A program made the translations under genes and the position numbers. 64,000 nucleotides of DNA from Bifidobacterium tissieri (GTDB lineage Bacteria; Actinomycetota; Actinomycetes; Actinomycetales; Bifidobacteriaceae). This document shows, one piece after another, positions 1 to 7,531 of the stretch. Location: positions 124,001 through 188,000 of the forward strand of contig NZ_MWWV01000002.1 of the NCBI RefSeq assembly GCF_002259645.1, in the 5' to 3' direction. How positions within the stretch are numbered: position 1 is the stretch's first letter; every line of letters starts with the position of its first letter. The notes under the pieces are model-generated. The model made no database searches and was not told where the DNA came from. It saw only the letters and a list, made by a program, of their open reading frames with translations.

Positions 1-223
1 ATCGCACGATGCAGAGATCACCATCCGCATCATTCATACCATTCACACCGTTCGTATCCCCAACACGCTCCACGCGATAGCGGATAACGCACACATCCTT
101 CTCGTTTTCAGCGCAGAACGCCGACAGGTCCCGCGGCAGCCGCTCCGCTCCGGTCAGCAGAATCACACGATCCGGCAGCGGCGCGTCCCCCTGCGTATTG
201 CGATCGACATCATTGTTGTACAT
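1..223 (-). CDS. N-terminal fragment of an unidentified protein, cut by the window start
   Basis: Open minus-strand frame from an ATG at 221-223, preceded by an AAGGA ribosome binding site, running off the left edge after 74 codons. The visible part begins MYNNDVDRN and has a hydrophobic strand (RVILLTG) followed by a mixed segment; no P-loop GKT motif is seen in these residues. It is divergent from the zinc-starvation ribosomal operon and shares its upstream region. Actinobacterial Zur operons often include a CobW-like (COG0523) GTPase, so that is a guess from context only; the fragment itself does not prove it. Confidence 0.5.
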   Translation of the reverse strand, partial: MYNNDVDRNTQGDAPLPDRVILLTGAERLPRDLSAFCAENEKDVCVIRYRVERVGDTNGVNGMNDADGDLCIVR

Positions 224-360
224 ATCGTCCTTTTCTACGGCACGATCGGAGTCACATTGGAGCGATAGTCAGACCGGCACCTGTGTCGACACGCCGAAGC
301 GCATCCGTCGCAAAGCGCTGTCACCATTGCCCAACCGAATGGTTTCCAATCACCAATTTG

Positions 361-375
361 TGATAATGATTCTCA
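361..375. promoter_or_regulatory. Putative Zur box
   Basis: TGATAATGATTCTCA is a near-palindromic 15-mer of the Fur/Zur type, similar to actinobacterial Zur boxes. It lies between the divergent gene ending at 223 and the first C-minus ribosomal protein gene (394), and a zur gene sits at 4240-4701. The GATAAT inside it could also be a -10 element, so Zur binding would block transcription directly. Assignment is inference from sequence and context. Confidence 0.75.
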
Positions 376-393
376 TTAGCTATGATGGCAGTC

Positions 394-633
394 ATGAGCA
401 AATATTGTCAAGTCACGGGGCGTCACGCGGGAGTCGGCAACAGCATCTCCCACTCGCACCGCAAAACACGCAGACGCTTCAACGTGAATCTGCAGCGCAA
501 GACCTACTGGGTGCCATCACTCGATCGCCGCGTCACGCTCACCGTGTCAGCACGCGGCATCAAGACCATCGACCGTCGCGGCATCAACTCCGTGATCGCC
601 GAACTCATCCGCATCGGAGAAATCAAACCCTAA
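394..633 (+). CDS. rpmB: 50S ribosomal protein L28, zinc-independent paralog
   Basis: 79 residues beginning [10 protein letters not shown], the usual L28 start, with the conserved [10 protein letters not shown] and NVNLQRK segments. In-frame ATGs also exist at 382 and 385, but they would overlap the Zur box edge and add residues not found in L28. The protein keeps only one cysteine and lacks the paired CxxC ligands of zinc-binding L28. It is the first gene of a run of ribosomal protein paralogs behind the Zur box, the classical arrangement for replacing zinc-containing ribosomal proteins during zinc starvation. No clear Shine-Dalgarno precedes it, so a very short or leaderless transcript is possible. 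Confidence 0.93.
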   Translation: MSKYCQVTGRHAGVGNSISHSHRKTRRRFNVNLQRKTYWVPSLDRRVTLTVSARGIKTIDRRGINSVIAELIRIGEIKP

Positions 634-650
634 CTCCTCCACCCCCATAC

Positions 651-668
651 TTAGTGTGATCACACTAA
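651..668. promoter_or_regulatory. LacI-type palindromic operator
   Basis: TTAGTGTGATCACACTAA is a perfect 18-bp palindrome 17 bases after the L28 stop. The same core recurs at 8789, 8864, 8894 and 40645. Its place inside the zinc operon, in the 276-base gap before the L33 gene, is unexpected. Apart from this site I see no gene in 634-909. Confidence 0.7.
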
Positions 669-909
669 GAAGAGAGCTCCGGATCCGAAGCACCATTCCG
701 GACCCGGGAAGCATCACAGACTTGCCGGTCGCCCTTTCCATCTTCAGCGGCCGGCAACCTTCTTTTGGCGAACGTCATCGAATCAGCACCGGAACCCGTG
801 TAACTGAATCACCTACGACAGTGGTCGGTACAGCTACCAGCCGCGTCGTTGCGCGCCGACCCGCCGCCCAGCATCATCCATCATCATTCAAGAAAGAACG
901 AACCGCATC

Positions 910-1080
910 ATGGCCGGGAAATCATCAGAGATCCGTCCGGTGATCACACTGCGATCCACCGCAGGCACCGGATTCACCTACACCACACGCAAGAACCGAC
1001 GCAATACGCCGGACCGACTGGAACTGTTGAAATACGATCCGATCGTCAAGCGCAAAGTCGTATTCCGAGAAACGCGATAA
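910..1080 (+). CDS. rpmG: 50S ribosomal protein L33, zinc-independent paralog
   Basis: 56 residues with the L33 pattern: [20 protein letters not shown] followed by [13 protein letters not shown] and a basic end. There is no cysteine at all, so the two CxxC zinc knuckles of the C-plus form are missing. It lies in the Zur-controlled run between L28 and S14. The start ATG at 910 follows AAAGAACG. Confidence 0.93.
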   Translation: MAGKSSEIRPVITLRSTAGTGFTYTTRKNRRNTPDRLELLKYDPIVKRKVVFRETR

Positions 1081-1163
1081 ACGCCCACTCCCACATAACA
1101 GGGAACACATACAACCCCATACGCCCCACATACCCCCTACAACCCATACCAAGGAACATAGCA

Positions 1164-1469
1164 ATGGCAAAGACCAGCGCAATGGCCAAACAGCGCCAAC
1201 GCGAGCGCACCGTAGCGAAATATGCCGAACGCCGCGCCAAGCTGAAGGCAATCAGTGTGAATCCGCATGTCAGCGCAGAAGAGCGGGAGGCCGCCATGAA
1301 GGCGTTGCACGCGCTGCCCCGTGACGCCAGCCCCACCAGACTACGCAACCGTGATTCCATTGACGGACGCCCACGAGGATACCTTCGCAAATTCGGCGTA
1401 TCGCGCGTCCGCATGCGCGAGCTCGCCCACGCCGGCAATCTGCCCGGCATCGTCAAATCAAGCTGGTAA
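1164..1469 (+). CDS. rpsN: 30S ribosomal protein S14, zinc-independent long form
   Basis: 101 residues starting [10 protein letters not shown], with the S14 C-terminal signature [20 protein letters not shown]. The zinc-binding actinobacterial S14 is about 61 residues with four cysteines; this one is the long form with none. An upstream in-frame start exists but falls in non-conserved sequence; 1164 follows AAGGAAC. Third gene of the zinc-starvation operon. Confidence 0.95.
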   Translation: MAKTSAMAKQRQRERTVAKYAERRAKLKAISVNPHVSAEEREAAMKALHALPRDASPTRLRNRDSIDGRPRGYLRKFGVSRVRMRELAHAGNLPGIVKSSW

Positions 1470-1555
1470 CCGTTACCGTCACGACGACCCGACGGCCCAA
1501 CGCCACCGGAAAACCCACACACCAAGAGAGCAAGAAAACAAGAAAGCAAAAACTT

Positions 1556-1831
1556 ATGAGACACGACATTCATCCCGTCTACGGACCGATTGTGGTACGC
1601 GACAACTCATGCGGCAGGATGTTCCTCACTCGTTCCACCCTTGCCGGCAATGCGCAGACACTGCCGACCATCGAATGGGATGACGGCAACACCTACCCAC
1701 TCGTCGTCACGGAGATCACTTCCTACAGTCACCCCTTCTACACCGGCAAAAACGTGGTGTTGGACACCGCCGGCCAAGTGCAGAAGTTCAACGCCCGATA
1801 CGGGCGCAGAACCGGAAAGGAGCAAGCATGA
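1556..1831 (+). CDS. rpmE2: 50S ribosomal protein L31 type B
   Basis: 91 residues, [16 protein letters not shown] start and the type B core [21 protein letters not shown]. The CxxC pair of type A L31 is absent; only one cysteine (NSCGRMF) remains. Its stop overlaps the next start by four bases (ATGA), indicating translational coupling with L36. A ribosomal protein that stands in for the zinc-dependent form under low zinc. Confidence 0.95.
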   Translation: MRHDIHPVYGPIVVRDNSCGRMFLTRSTLAGNAQTLPTIEWDDGNTYPLVVTEITSYSHPFYTGKNVVLDTAGQVQKFNARYGRRTGKEQA

Positions 1832-1950
1832 AAGTCAAGGCATCGATCCGATCCATGGCCAACAAGCCAGGATCCGTGGTCGTACATAGGCGCGGGCACA
1901 CCTATGTGATCAATAAGAAGAATCCGCGCTGGAAAGCGAGGCAGGGCTGA
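1828..1950 (+). CDS. rpmJ: 50S ribosomal protein L36, zinc-independent paralog
   Basis: 40 residues, [16 protein letters not shown] start and a basic C-terminal [15 protein letters not shown]. The C-plus L36 carries three cysteines and a histidine for zinc; here no cysteine is present. It overlaps the L31 stop (ATGA) and the L32 start (TGATG), so three genes are translationally coupled. Confidence 0.92.
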   Translation: MKVKASIRSMANKPGSVVVHRRGHTYVINKKNPRWKARQG

Positions 1951-2117
1951 TGGCACATCCGAAAGTCAGGAAATCACGTGCGAATACGCATTCACGCCGC
2001 GCCAATTGGAAGACGAAACCCGTCGACCTTGCCACGGTGACCACCCCGGACGGCAGCACAGTCCAAGTGCCGCATCATCTTGCGAGCGCCGCGCGCAGGG
2101 GATACCTCGACATCTGA
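1950..2117 (+). CDS. rpmF: 50S ribosomal protein L32, zinc-independent paralog
   Basis: 55 residues: [20 protein letters not shown] at the start matches the L32 N-terminus, and no cysteine is present in the C-terminal half where the zinc form has two pairs. Starts within TGATG shared with the L36 stop. Last ribosomal gene before the zinc-binding protein gene. Confidence 0.9.
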   Translation: MAHPKVRKSRANTHSRRANWKTKPVDLATVTTPDGSTVQVPHHLASAARRGYLDI

Positions 2118-2164
2118 TCGAGTTTGAAGAATCATACGAATCACCGGATTTCGGTCATTCATCA

Positions 2165-2200
2165 CAGACGTTGCAACAGACATTGCAACAGACATTGCAA
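2165..2200 (+). repeat. Three tandem 12-bp repeats upstream of the zinc-binding protein gene
   Basis: CAGACGTTGCAA followed by two copies of CAGACATTGCAA, each containing the palindromic TTGCAA core, in the 148-base gap between L32 and the zinc-binding protein gene. No second Zur box is seen in this gap, so the gene may depend on the upstream promoter or on a factor reading these repeats. Confidence 0.7.
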
Positions 2201-2265
2201 TCGCAAAATCCACGACAACAACAAGACCATGGACATCACTGTCAGTACTCGGTAGAAAGATCATC

Positions 2266-3939
2266 ATGTCCAACGACACCATGCCTAACGACACCATGCC
2301 CACCTCCAATACCTCTAATGACACCACTACGGCAGCCAGCCCTGCACAACGCAAGCGGCGAGCTCTCCTGTATGCGATCGGTGGCGGAGCCCTTGCGGCC
2401 GCGCTGATCATCGGATCGTTCGCCGCCGGCAGCGCCTACCGCGCAGGGCATCCCCAGCAGACCGCCGCGAACGCCAAGGCAGCCAGCGACACATCAATCA
2501 ACGCCTCCGATTCCTGCGACGTCACACTTAACGTGGTCGCATCCGTGAACCAGTGGGGTTCACTCGCCCAGGAGCTCGGCGGCAATTGTGTGGAAGTGAC
2601 CTCGCTCATCAACTCCACCTCCGCCGACCCACACGACTATGAGGCCACGCCGCAGGATCTTGCGAAGCTGTCGAAGGCACAGATCGTGGTGCTCAACGGC
2701 GCTGGATACGACGGATGGGCGGAAAAGGCCAATCTCGACGCATCCAAGCAGCGCATCGTGAACGTCGGCGACATCATGGGCGTCACCGCGACCGAAGAGC
2801 ACAGCCACGAACACAATGAGGACACTGAGGGCGCGGGCTCCGAAGGCGAGTCAGGCCACCACCATCACCATCACGGTTCCACGAACCCGCACCTGTGGTT
2901 CAGCCCCGACGCCGTGCTCAAGGCGTCACAGGCGATCACCAAGGCGTACACCGATGCGGCACCCGACGGCGGTGCCACCGAAGCCACGGTGCAGCGCCAT
3001 TCCAACGCATGGAACGGCGACTACGCGCAGTTCGTGGCGCTGGTGAACAAGGGTCGCACCCAGAATGTCGAACGGCATTATGCGGCGACGGAATCCGTGG
3101 CGAACTATCTGCTCGACTACATCGGCGCCGTGGACAAGACGCCCGCCACCTACACCAATGCGATGAACAGCGAAGCGGAGCCGTCCGCGTCCGATCTGAA
3201 GAACGCCATCGACACCGTCGAGAGCAATGACGTGGATATTCTTGTCGTGAACCCGCAGGAGATGGGTGAATTCGCCAAGAAGCTGGATTCCGCTGCCAAG
3301 GAGAGCAACAAGACGATCATCTCGGTGACCGAACAGCTGCCCGAGAACAAGAAGACCTTGCTCGACTGGCTGACCTCCATCACCAATCAGGCTCTGGCCA
3401 TCGACACCACGAACGGCTACTTCCTCACGCAGGACGTGAAGGACCGCACGCTTGCGGACTATGAGGGCGAATGGCAGTCCGTCTACCCGTATCTTCAGGA
3501 CGGCACGCTTGATTCCGTCATGGAGGCCAAGGCCAAGAAGGGCGACAAGACGGCCGAGGAGTACAAGCAGTACTACGACACCGGATACAAGACCGACGTG
3601 ACGAAGATCACCATCAAGGGCGACCAGATGAGCTTCACCAGCGATGGCAAGACCGCGACCGCCACGTACAAGTACGACGGATTCAAGATCCTCGACTATG
3701 AGAAGGGCAACCGCGGCGTGCGATACCTGTTCACCGCCACCGGTGATGTGCCGGAAGGCGCGCCGAAGGTCGTTCAGTTCTCCGATCACGGCATCGCACC
3801 GTCGAAGGCCGCGCACTACCACATCTTCATGGGCAACGACTCCCAGGAGGCCACGCTCAAGGAGATGGACAACTGGCCGACCTATTATCCGGCATCGATG
3901 AGTAAAGAGGAGGTCGCTACGGAGATGCTCGCGCACTGA
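2266..3939 (+). CDS. znuA: Zinc ABC transporter substrate-binding protein, ZnuA-ZinT fusion
   Basis: 557 residues. A hydrophobic segment at about residues 28-50 acts as signal peptide or membrane anchor. Residues about 80-385 form a ZnuA/TroA-type cluster A-I domain with the SADPHDYEATPQD metal-ligand region and a His-rich loop (six consecutive histidines near residue 203) followed by NPHLWFSP. Residues about 395-557 form a ZinT (YodA) domain with the HGIAPSKAAHYHIFMG metal region. The domain order is that of AdcA-like zinc-capture proteins. It acts at the cell surface, delivering zinc to an ABC importer whose ATPase and permease are not in this window. Position behind the C-minus ribosomal genes suggests Zur control. 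Start chosen after GAAAGA; the gene has no upstream overlap. Confidence 0.93.
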   Translation: MSNDTMPNDTMPTSNTSNDTTTAASPAQRKRRALLYAIGGGALAAALIIGSFAAGSAYRAGHPQQTAANAKAASDTSINASDSCDVTLNVVASVNQWGSLAQELGGNCVEVTSLINSTSADPHDYEATPQDLAKLSKAQIVVLNGAGYDGWAEKANLDASKQRIVNVGDIMGVTATEEHSHEHNEDTEGAGSEGESGHHHHHHGSTNPHLWFSPDAVLKASQAITKAYTDAAPDGGATEATVQRHSNAWNGDYAQFVALVNKGRTQNVERHYAATESVANYLLDYIGAVDKTPATYTNAMNSEAEPSASDLKNAIDTVESNDVDILVVNPQEMGEFAKKLDSAAKESNKTIISVTEQLPENKKTLLDWLTSITNQALAIDTTNGYFLTQDVKDRTLADYEGEWQSVYPYLQDGTLDSVMEAKAKKGDKTAEEYKQYYDTGYKTDVTKITIKGDQMSFTSDGKTATATYKYDGFKILDYEKGNRGVRYLFTATGDVPEGAPKVVQFSDHGIAPSKAAHYHIFMGNDSQEATLKEMDNWPTYYPASMSKEEVATEMLAH

Positions 3940-4080
3940 TTCACGGTATGGTTGCGTGCGCGGTACGGCTGCGTAATCGGTACGGCTGTGCGCTGATCGT
4001 GAAAGTGAAGTGTGATTCACCGCGAAATGCAGCCGCATCATTCGAGAACACATAAGCACACAACAATAAGCACACAACAC

Positions 4081-4122
4081 AGAACGCCCGCCGAACGACG
4101 ACCATGTCGTGGCGGGCGTTCT
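4081..4122. terminator. Terminator-like hairpin between znuA and zur
   Basis: AGAACGCCCGCC (4081-4092) pairs perfectly with GGCGGGCGTTCT (4111-4122), with a smaller ACGAC/GTCGT stem in the loop. It lies between convergent genes and could serve both. A T run is lacking. Confidence 0.6.
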
Positions 4123-4161
4123 CCATATATGCAAATACAAAAGTCGTGCGTCGCATGATCA

Positions 4162-4243
4162 GAGGTCACGCCACGTCACACCATGTCACGCATTATCGAT
4201 GTCACATCGTTATGAACGCCTTATCGAGGTCACGCCACGTCAC
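4162..4243. repeat. Direct repeat, 18 bp, at the end of zur
   Basis: GAGGTCACGCCACGTCAC occurs at 4162-4179 and again at 4226-4243, 64 bases apart, with looser related units (CGATGTCAC) between. The second copy overlaps the last codons of zur. Confidence 0.6.
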
Positions 4244-4701
4244 GCCTCATCGATGCCATCCGAATCCGCATGCGCGTCTGTATCACCGGCAGCGTCGCCG
4301 CCCTCCTCGGCCGCGCATTCGGCGCAGACGCCGAAGATCTCCAGAATATGATGACTTACGGTGAACCCGTTGTCCTTGGCAACCTTGCGGAACCATGATT
4401 CGCTCGGCGGCGCAATGTCGATCGTCTTGCCGCAGCGCTCGCATACCAGATGATGATGGTGGCGCAGGGTGTCCTCGCCGCAGTCGCGGAACAGCTGCTC
4501 ACCGCCCATGCGAATGGTGTCGGCCTCCCCCGCCGCGGCCATGGCGTTGAGCTGTCGGTATACGGTGGCCAGTCCGATCCTGGAACCGGAATCCTGCAGG
4601 CGACGATGAAGATTCTGTGCGGAGACGAAATCATCGGTCTGTCTCAGCGCCTTACGAACCGTTTCCTTTTGAACCGTCCGCCTTGTCTGATGTTCGACCA
4701 T
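4240..4701 (-). CDS. zur: Fur family regulator, likely zinc uptake regulator Zur
   Basis: 153 residues from the ATG at 4699-4701, preceded by GGAGCG; the longer frame upstream has no family similarity. Winged-helix N-terminal half (RIGLATVYRQLNAMAAAGEA) is the Fur recognition region. The C-terminal half has the HHHHLVCERCGKTIDI metal motif and a second CAEC pair before a His/Asp-rich tail. Two CxxC pairs form the structural zinc site. As a repressor it would bind DNA when zinc is replete. Its position, convergent with a zinc-binding protein and near C-minus ribosomal proteins behind a Zur-type box, supports Zur over Fur. Confidence 0.9.
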   Translation of the reverse strand: MVEHQTRRTVQKETVRKALRQTDDFVSAQNLHRRLQDSGSRIGLATVYRQLNAMAAAGEADTIRMGGEQLFRDCGEDTLRHHHHLVCERCGKTIDIAPPSESWFRKVAKDNGFTVSHHILEIFGVCAECAAEEGGDAAGDTDAHADSDGIDEA

Positions 4702-4867
4702 GTACGCTCCTGATTGATTGGATAATTCGCGTTTCGCGCGCCACGCATCGTGCCTCGCACGGTTTCGCGTGTCATCCCATGATACGCGCCCCTCCCCCTT
4801 ACCGGGGCGGCATGGCAACGAGGTGGCCAACACGGCACATAAACACTGCACAACGCATAAACGCAAC

Positions 4868-4981
4868 ATACGGGCTGAAACTCCCGTTATTCGGAATTCG
4901 CAGTAGGTTACGGACGTTGTGAAGCCCCAAACCGTCCGTACACCACTACGAATCGCGTATTTCGTCTTGTTCAGCCCGTAT
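4868..4981 (-). repeat. 114-bp palindromic repeat element, copy A
   Basis: Bounded by ATACGGGC and GCCCGTAT, with nested inverted repeats (ACTACGAAT against its imperfect partner ATTCGCAGT; ACGGACG against CGTCCG). Its reverse complement aligns end to end with the 114-bp element at 10211-10324. It lies between zur and a LacI regulator gene and contains no protein-coding signal. Resembles a REP/MITE-type dispersed element; no transposase is nearby. Confidence 0.75.
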
Positions 4982-5004
4982 TTTTCGTCGACTCGGCCGT
5001 CGTC

Positions 5005-6039
5005 TCAGCGAGCGCAAGCGCACGCCGAGCCACGTACGACCATGCGGCCCTGCACGGTCTCCAGTCTGGACTGCGGCGGCTCCTCGCCGGCGCGCTTGGC
5101 CTGGATCTGCTCGTAGAGCATGGCAAACGCGCGCTCGCCCATATCGTTGAAGTTCTGCCGATAGCTGGTCAGCGCCGGCTTCCATAGCGGCGCGAACTGA
5201 CGGTCGTCAAATCCGACCACGCTTACATCTTCGGGCACACGACGGCCCGCCTCACGCAGACCGTTGATCACGGCGATCGCGGTCTCGTCGTTGCCGGCGA
5301 ACACAGCGGTCACGTCACTGCGACGGCCGAGCGCGCGACCGGCCTGCACCGCCTCCTCAAGATCGGTGGACGACACGCGCACGATCTCCGGAATCGGCAC
5401 GCACGCAGCCACGAGCGCGTCACGCCAGCCGTTGGTGCGCGTATTGCCACTCGGACCTTCGGCACGGGCCACATGAAACACCGTCTGGTGACCAAGCTTG
5501 AGCAGATACTCGGTCATGGCACGACCACCGTCACGTTCGGAATTGATGACCTGGTACGGCCCCTCCCCCGCGTTGCCGCCGACGATGACCAGCGGCATGT
5601 CGTCGGGAATGTATCGCAACGCCTCGGCACCGGCACGATCGTATTCGTATACGATCACGCCGGCCGGATTCGCGCCGAGCGCCATCTGCACCATCTGCTG
5701 CACCTCATCGAGACGCTTCTCACTCAACGAGGTGACGGCGAACAGGTAGTTCTTCTCCTGCGCACCGTGTTCCACGCCGATGTTGGTCATGTTGGTGGAG
5801 AACGTGCCGGAGTTGGCAGCGAACACCATCACGGAGTCCATTTCCTTGTTCGCCAATGCGCGAGCGACGATGCTGGGCTTGTATCCGAGCAGTTTGATGG
5901 CCTGCGCGATGCGCTTGCGCTTCTCCTCGTTCACGTTGGCGGTGCCGTTGAGATAGCGCGACACCGTGGGCGCCGACACCCCTGCCAGTTTGGCGACGTC
6001 CTTGATCACCGGCGTGCTGCGCTGCGCGTTCCTAGGCAT
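5005..6039 (-). CDS. LacI family transcriptional regulator
   Basis: 344 residues from the ATG at 6037-6039 (ribosome binding site AAGGAG). N-terminal helix-turn-helix (VIKDVAKLAGVSAPTVSRYL) and hinge (PSIVARALANK) are followed by a periplasmic-binding-protein-like effector domain ending GFDDRQFAPLWKPALTSYRQ. The effector is probably a sugar but cannot be read. Candidate operators TGAAATCGTTTCA (6145) and TGAAATCGGTTTCA (7148) flank the dehydrogenase gene directly upstream on the same strand, suggesting autoregulation and control of that gene. Confidence 0.93.
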   Translation of the reverse strand: MPRNAQRSTPVIKDVAKLAGVSAPTVSRYLNGTANVNEEKRKRIAQAIKLLGYKPSIVARALANKEMDSVMVFAANSGTFSTNMTNIGVEHGAQEKNYLFAVTSLSEKRLDEVQQMVQMALGANPAGVIVYEYDRAGAEALRYIPDDMPLVIVGGNAGEGPYQVINSERDGGRAMTEYLLKLGHQTVFHVARAEGPSGNTRTNGWRDALVAACVPIPEIVRVSSTDLEEAVQAGRALGRRSDVTAVFAGNDETAIAVINGLREAGRRVPEDVSVVGFDDRQFAPLWKPALTSYRQNFNDMGERAFAMLYEQIQAKRAGEEPPQSRLETVQGRMVVRGSACACAR

Positions 6040-6144
6040 GAGGACTCCTTCATGTGCTCTCCGACGACTGGTGACATCCGCGTATTGTCTGTACCTTTGA
6101 CGTACTCGCATGTACCCGCACGTTCCAATAAACAACGAACGGCA

Positions 6145-6157
6145 TGAAATCGTTTCA
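6145..6157. promoter_or_regulatory. LacI-type operator upstream of the LacI gene
   Basis: TGAAATCGTTTCA, inverted TGAAA/TTTCA arms with a 3-base centre, 106 bases upstream of the LacI start at 6039. Related to the 14-bp sites at 7148 and 12817. Confidence 0.55.
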
Positions 6158-6196
6158 GATCCCATGCCGAAAGTCGAACTGATACTGATTATTTCA

Positions 6197-6253
6197 AGTC
6201 ATACTGACATGTTCGCAATCGTTGCAATCGGTTGCCTCCATGTCAGTATGACT
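6197..6253. terminator. Perfect 15-bp inverted repeat between dehydrogenase and LacI genes
   Basis: AGTCATACTGACATG (6197-6211) and its exact reverse complement (6239-6253) are separated by 27 bases. It lies just downstream of the minus-strand dehydrogenase gene, so a terminator or an intercistronic hairpin is likely, but the tail is not U-rich. A long operator is the alternative. Confidence 0.5.
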
Positions 6254-6301
6254 CTCCCGTACGGCGTCGAACGCCGATCGGGCCGTCTGGGATTCTGATC
6301 C

Positions 6302-7021
6302 CTAGGCTTCCTTGGCCGCCTTGAGCGCCGGGGCGACGGACACCGCCGGATCGAGCAGCGGAATCAGCGTGCACTGCGTGGCGTGGTAGAGGTCGGACTT
6401 ACCGGGCCATACCGTGTCGAGCACGGCGCAGATGCGACCGGAGACGAGTTCCTTCTCGAGGGCCTTGTGGTCGATCACGATGCCACGGGCGGAGTTGAGC
6501 AGCAGGGCACCATCCTTCATGAGGCCGAGCTCGTGCTCGCCGATCATGTTGGCGGTCTGCGGAATGCCCGGGGTGTGGATGGAGACGATGTCGGACTCGC
6601 GGAAGACGGTGTCGAGGTCCACCTTCTTGGCGCCGTACTGGGCGGCCTCCTCGTCGGTGAGGTGACGACTCCAGGCGATCACGTTGAAGTCGAACGGCTT
6701 GAGCATCTCCATGAAGTCGCGGGCGATCTGGGCGGTGGCGGTCACGACGCCGATGGTCTTGCCGTAGGTGCCGGCGTCGGCGTAGTTGACCTCACGATTG
6801 ATGTAGGCGCGCTGCTCGCCGTACTGATGCTGGGAGAGCGTGTAGTCCTTGCTTTCCAGCAGAGCGACACCGAGGCAGTACTCGGCCACGGGGATGGAGT
6901 TGGCGGCCTGGACGTTGGTGGCGAGGATGCCGCGTTCCTTGGCGATCTTGCGGGCATCCTCGGTCAGACCTTTGTAGGCGACGCCCTGAGCGGCAATGAT
7001 GACATTGAATTTCTCGGACAT
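6302..7021 (-). CDS. Degenerate D-isomer-specific 2-hydroxyacid dehydrogenase-like protein
   Basis: 239 residues from the ATG at 7019-7021 (AAGGAG upstream); family members are usually about 310-340. It starts inside the substrate domain (VIIAAQGVAYKGL) and continues with TNVQAANSIPVAEYCLGVAL, then an NAD-domain region. The nucleotide loop, normally GxGxxG, reads GVVTATAQIA. The catalytic arginine context NSARGIVID is kept, but the glutamate segment reads LDTVWPG and the C-terminal catalytic histidine motif is missing. Open frame and good ribosome binding site suggest it is expressed, perhaps as a non-catalytic or altered protein. A LacI-type operator lies upstream. Confidence 0.75.
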   Translation of the reverse strand: MSEKFNVIIAAQGVAYKGLTEDARKIAKERGILATNVQAANSIPVAEYCLGVALLESKDYTLSQHQYGEQRAYINREVNYADAGTYGKTIGVVTATAQIARDFMEMLKPFDFNVIAWSRHLTDEEAAQYGAKKVDLDTVFRESDIVSIHTPGIPQTANMIGEHELGLMKDGALLLNSARGIVIDHKALEKELVSGRICAVLDTVWPGKSDLYHATQCTLIPLLDPAVSVAPALKAAKEA

Positions 7022-7147
7022 GACGCTCCTTTGCAACGGTCTTTGCACACACGACGTCGATATCAGATTCCATGAAAGTGATTTCTTGATTTCATGATTT
7101 GCGAGACCTTGAAATCATTACGATCGCCGTTTTCAAAACCGATTATA

Positions 7148-7161
7148 TGAAATCGGTTTCA
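7148..7161. promoter_or_regulatory. LacI-type operator upstream of the dehydrogenase-like gene
   Basis: TGAAATCGGTTTCA, inverted TGAAA/TTTCA arms around TCGG, 127 bases upstream of the gene starting at 7021. Nearby partial copies (TGAAAGTGATTTC around 7074, TTTTCAAAACC around 7130) suggest a multi-site operator for the LacI regulator at 5005-6039. Confidence 0.65.
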
Positions 7162-7531
7162 GATACGCAACCCCGACACGTCGTGACAATGACGCCATTC
7201 ATACGCACCGGCTGAGCATCGCCTCGCTCCGGACCACCATCCCCAATCGACATGACACATGACATGACAACACGACATGACAAAGGGAGGGCAGCCATAG
7301 GCTACCCATTTGGAATTTCAACGGCCCAAATGACCTTTTGAGTTGTGTGATTTTTTGACGCCTATCGGTCACCGGCGAGGAAGGGAATCACGCAGAATCA
7401 CGTCGGGACGCCCCTGCAGGAAGATCAGGCGACGGCCAGAACCACATTCATCGCCGCCAGCAGCGACAACATCATCGCATCATGGCACGCTTCGCATCCT
7501 CGCGTAGCGCGCCACGTTTTCACAGTTATCG
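7162..7531. other. Intergenic stretch without a recognisable gene
   Basis: Between the promoter region of the dehydrogenase-like gene and the end of the second LacI gene. I find no protein with recognisable features on either strand and no clear RNA gene. It contains GGAATTTCAACGG near 7312, a weak relative of the palindrome at 8827. Confidence 0.4.

Noticed and set aside
940-952. GGTGATCACACTG in the L33 gene as another LacI operator
   Set aside because: Only the central 8 bases and one arm match, and it lies in coding sequence.
4702-4869. Longer start for zur
   Set aside because: The upstream part is arginine/cysteine-rich without Fur similarity, and the ATG at 4701 has a ribosome binding site and the usual MVEHQ-like start.
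7162-7531. Possible small gene (a hydrophobic reading MMLSLLAAMNVVLAVA on the minus strand near 7430-7480)
   Set aside because: Only 16 codons with an upstream stop and no ribosome binding site.
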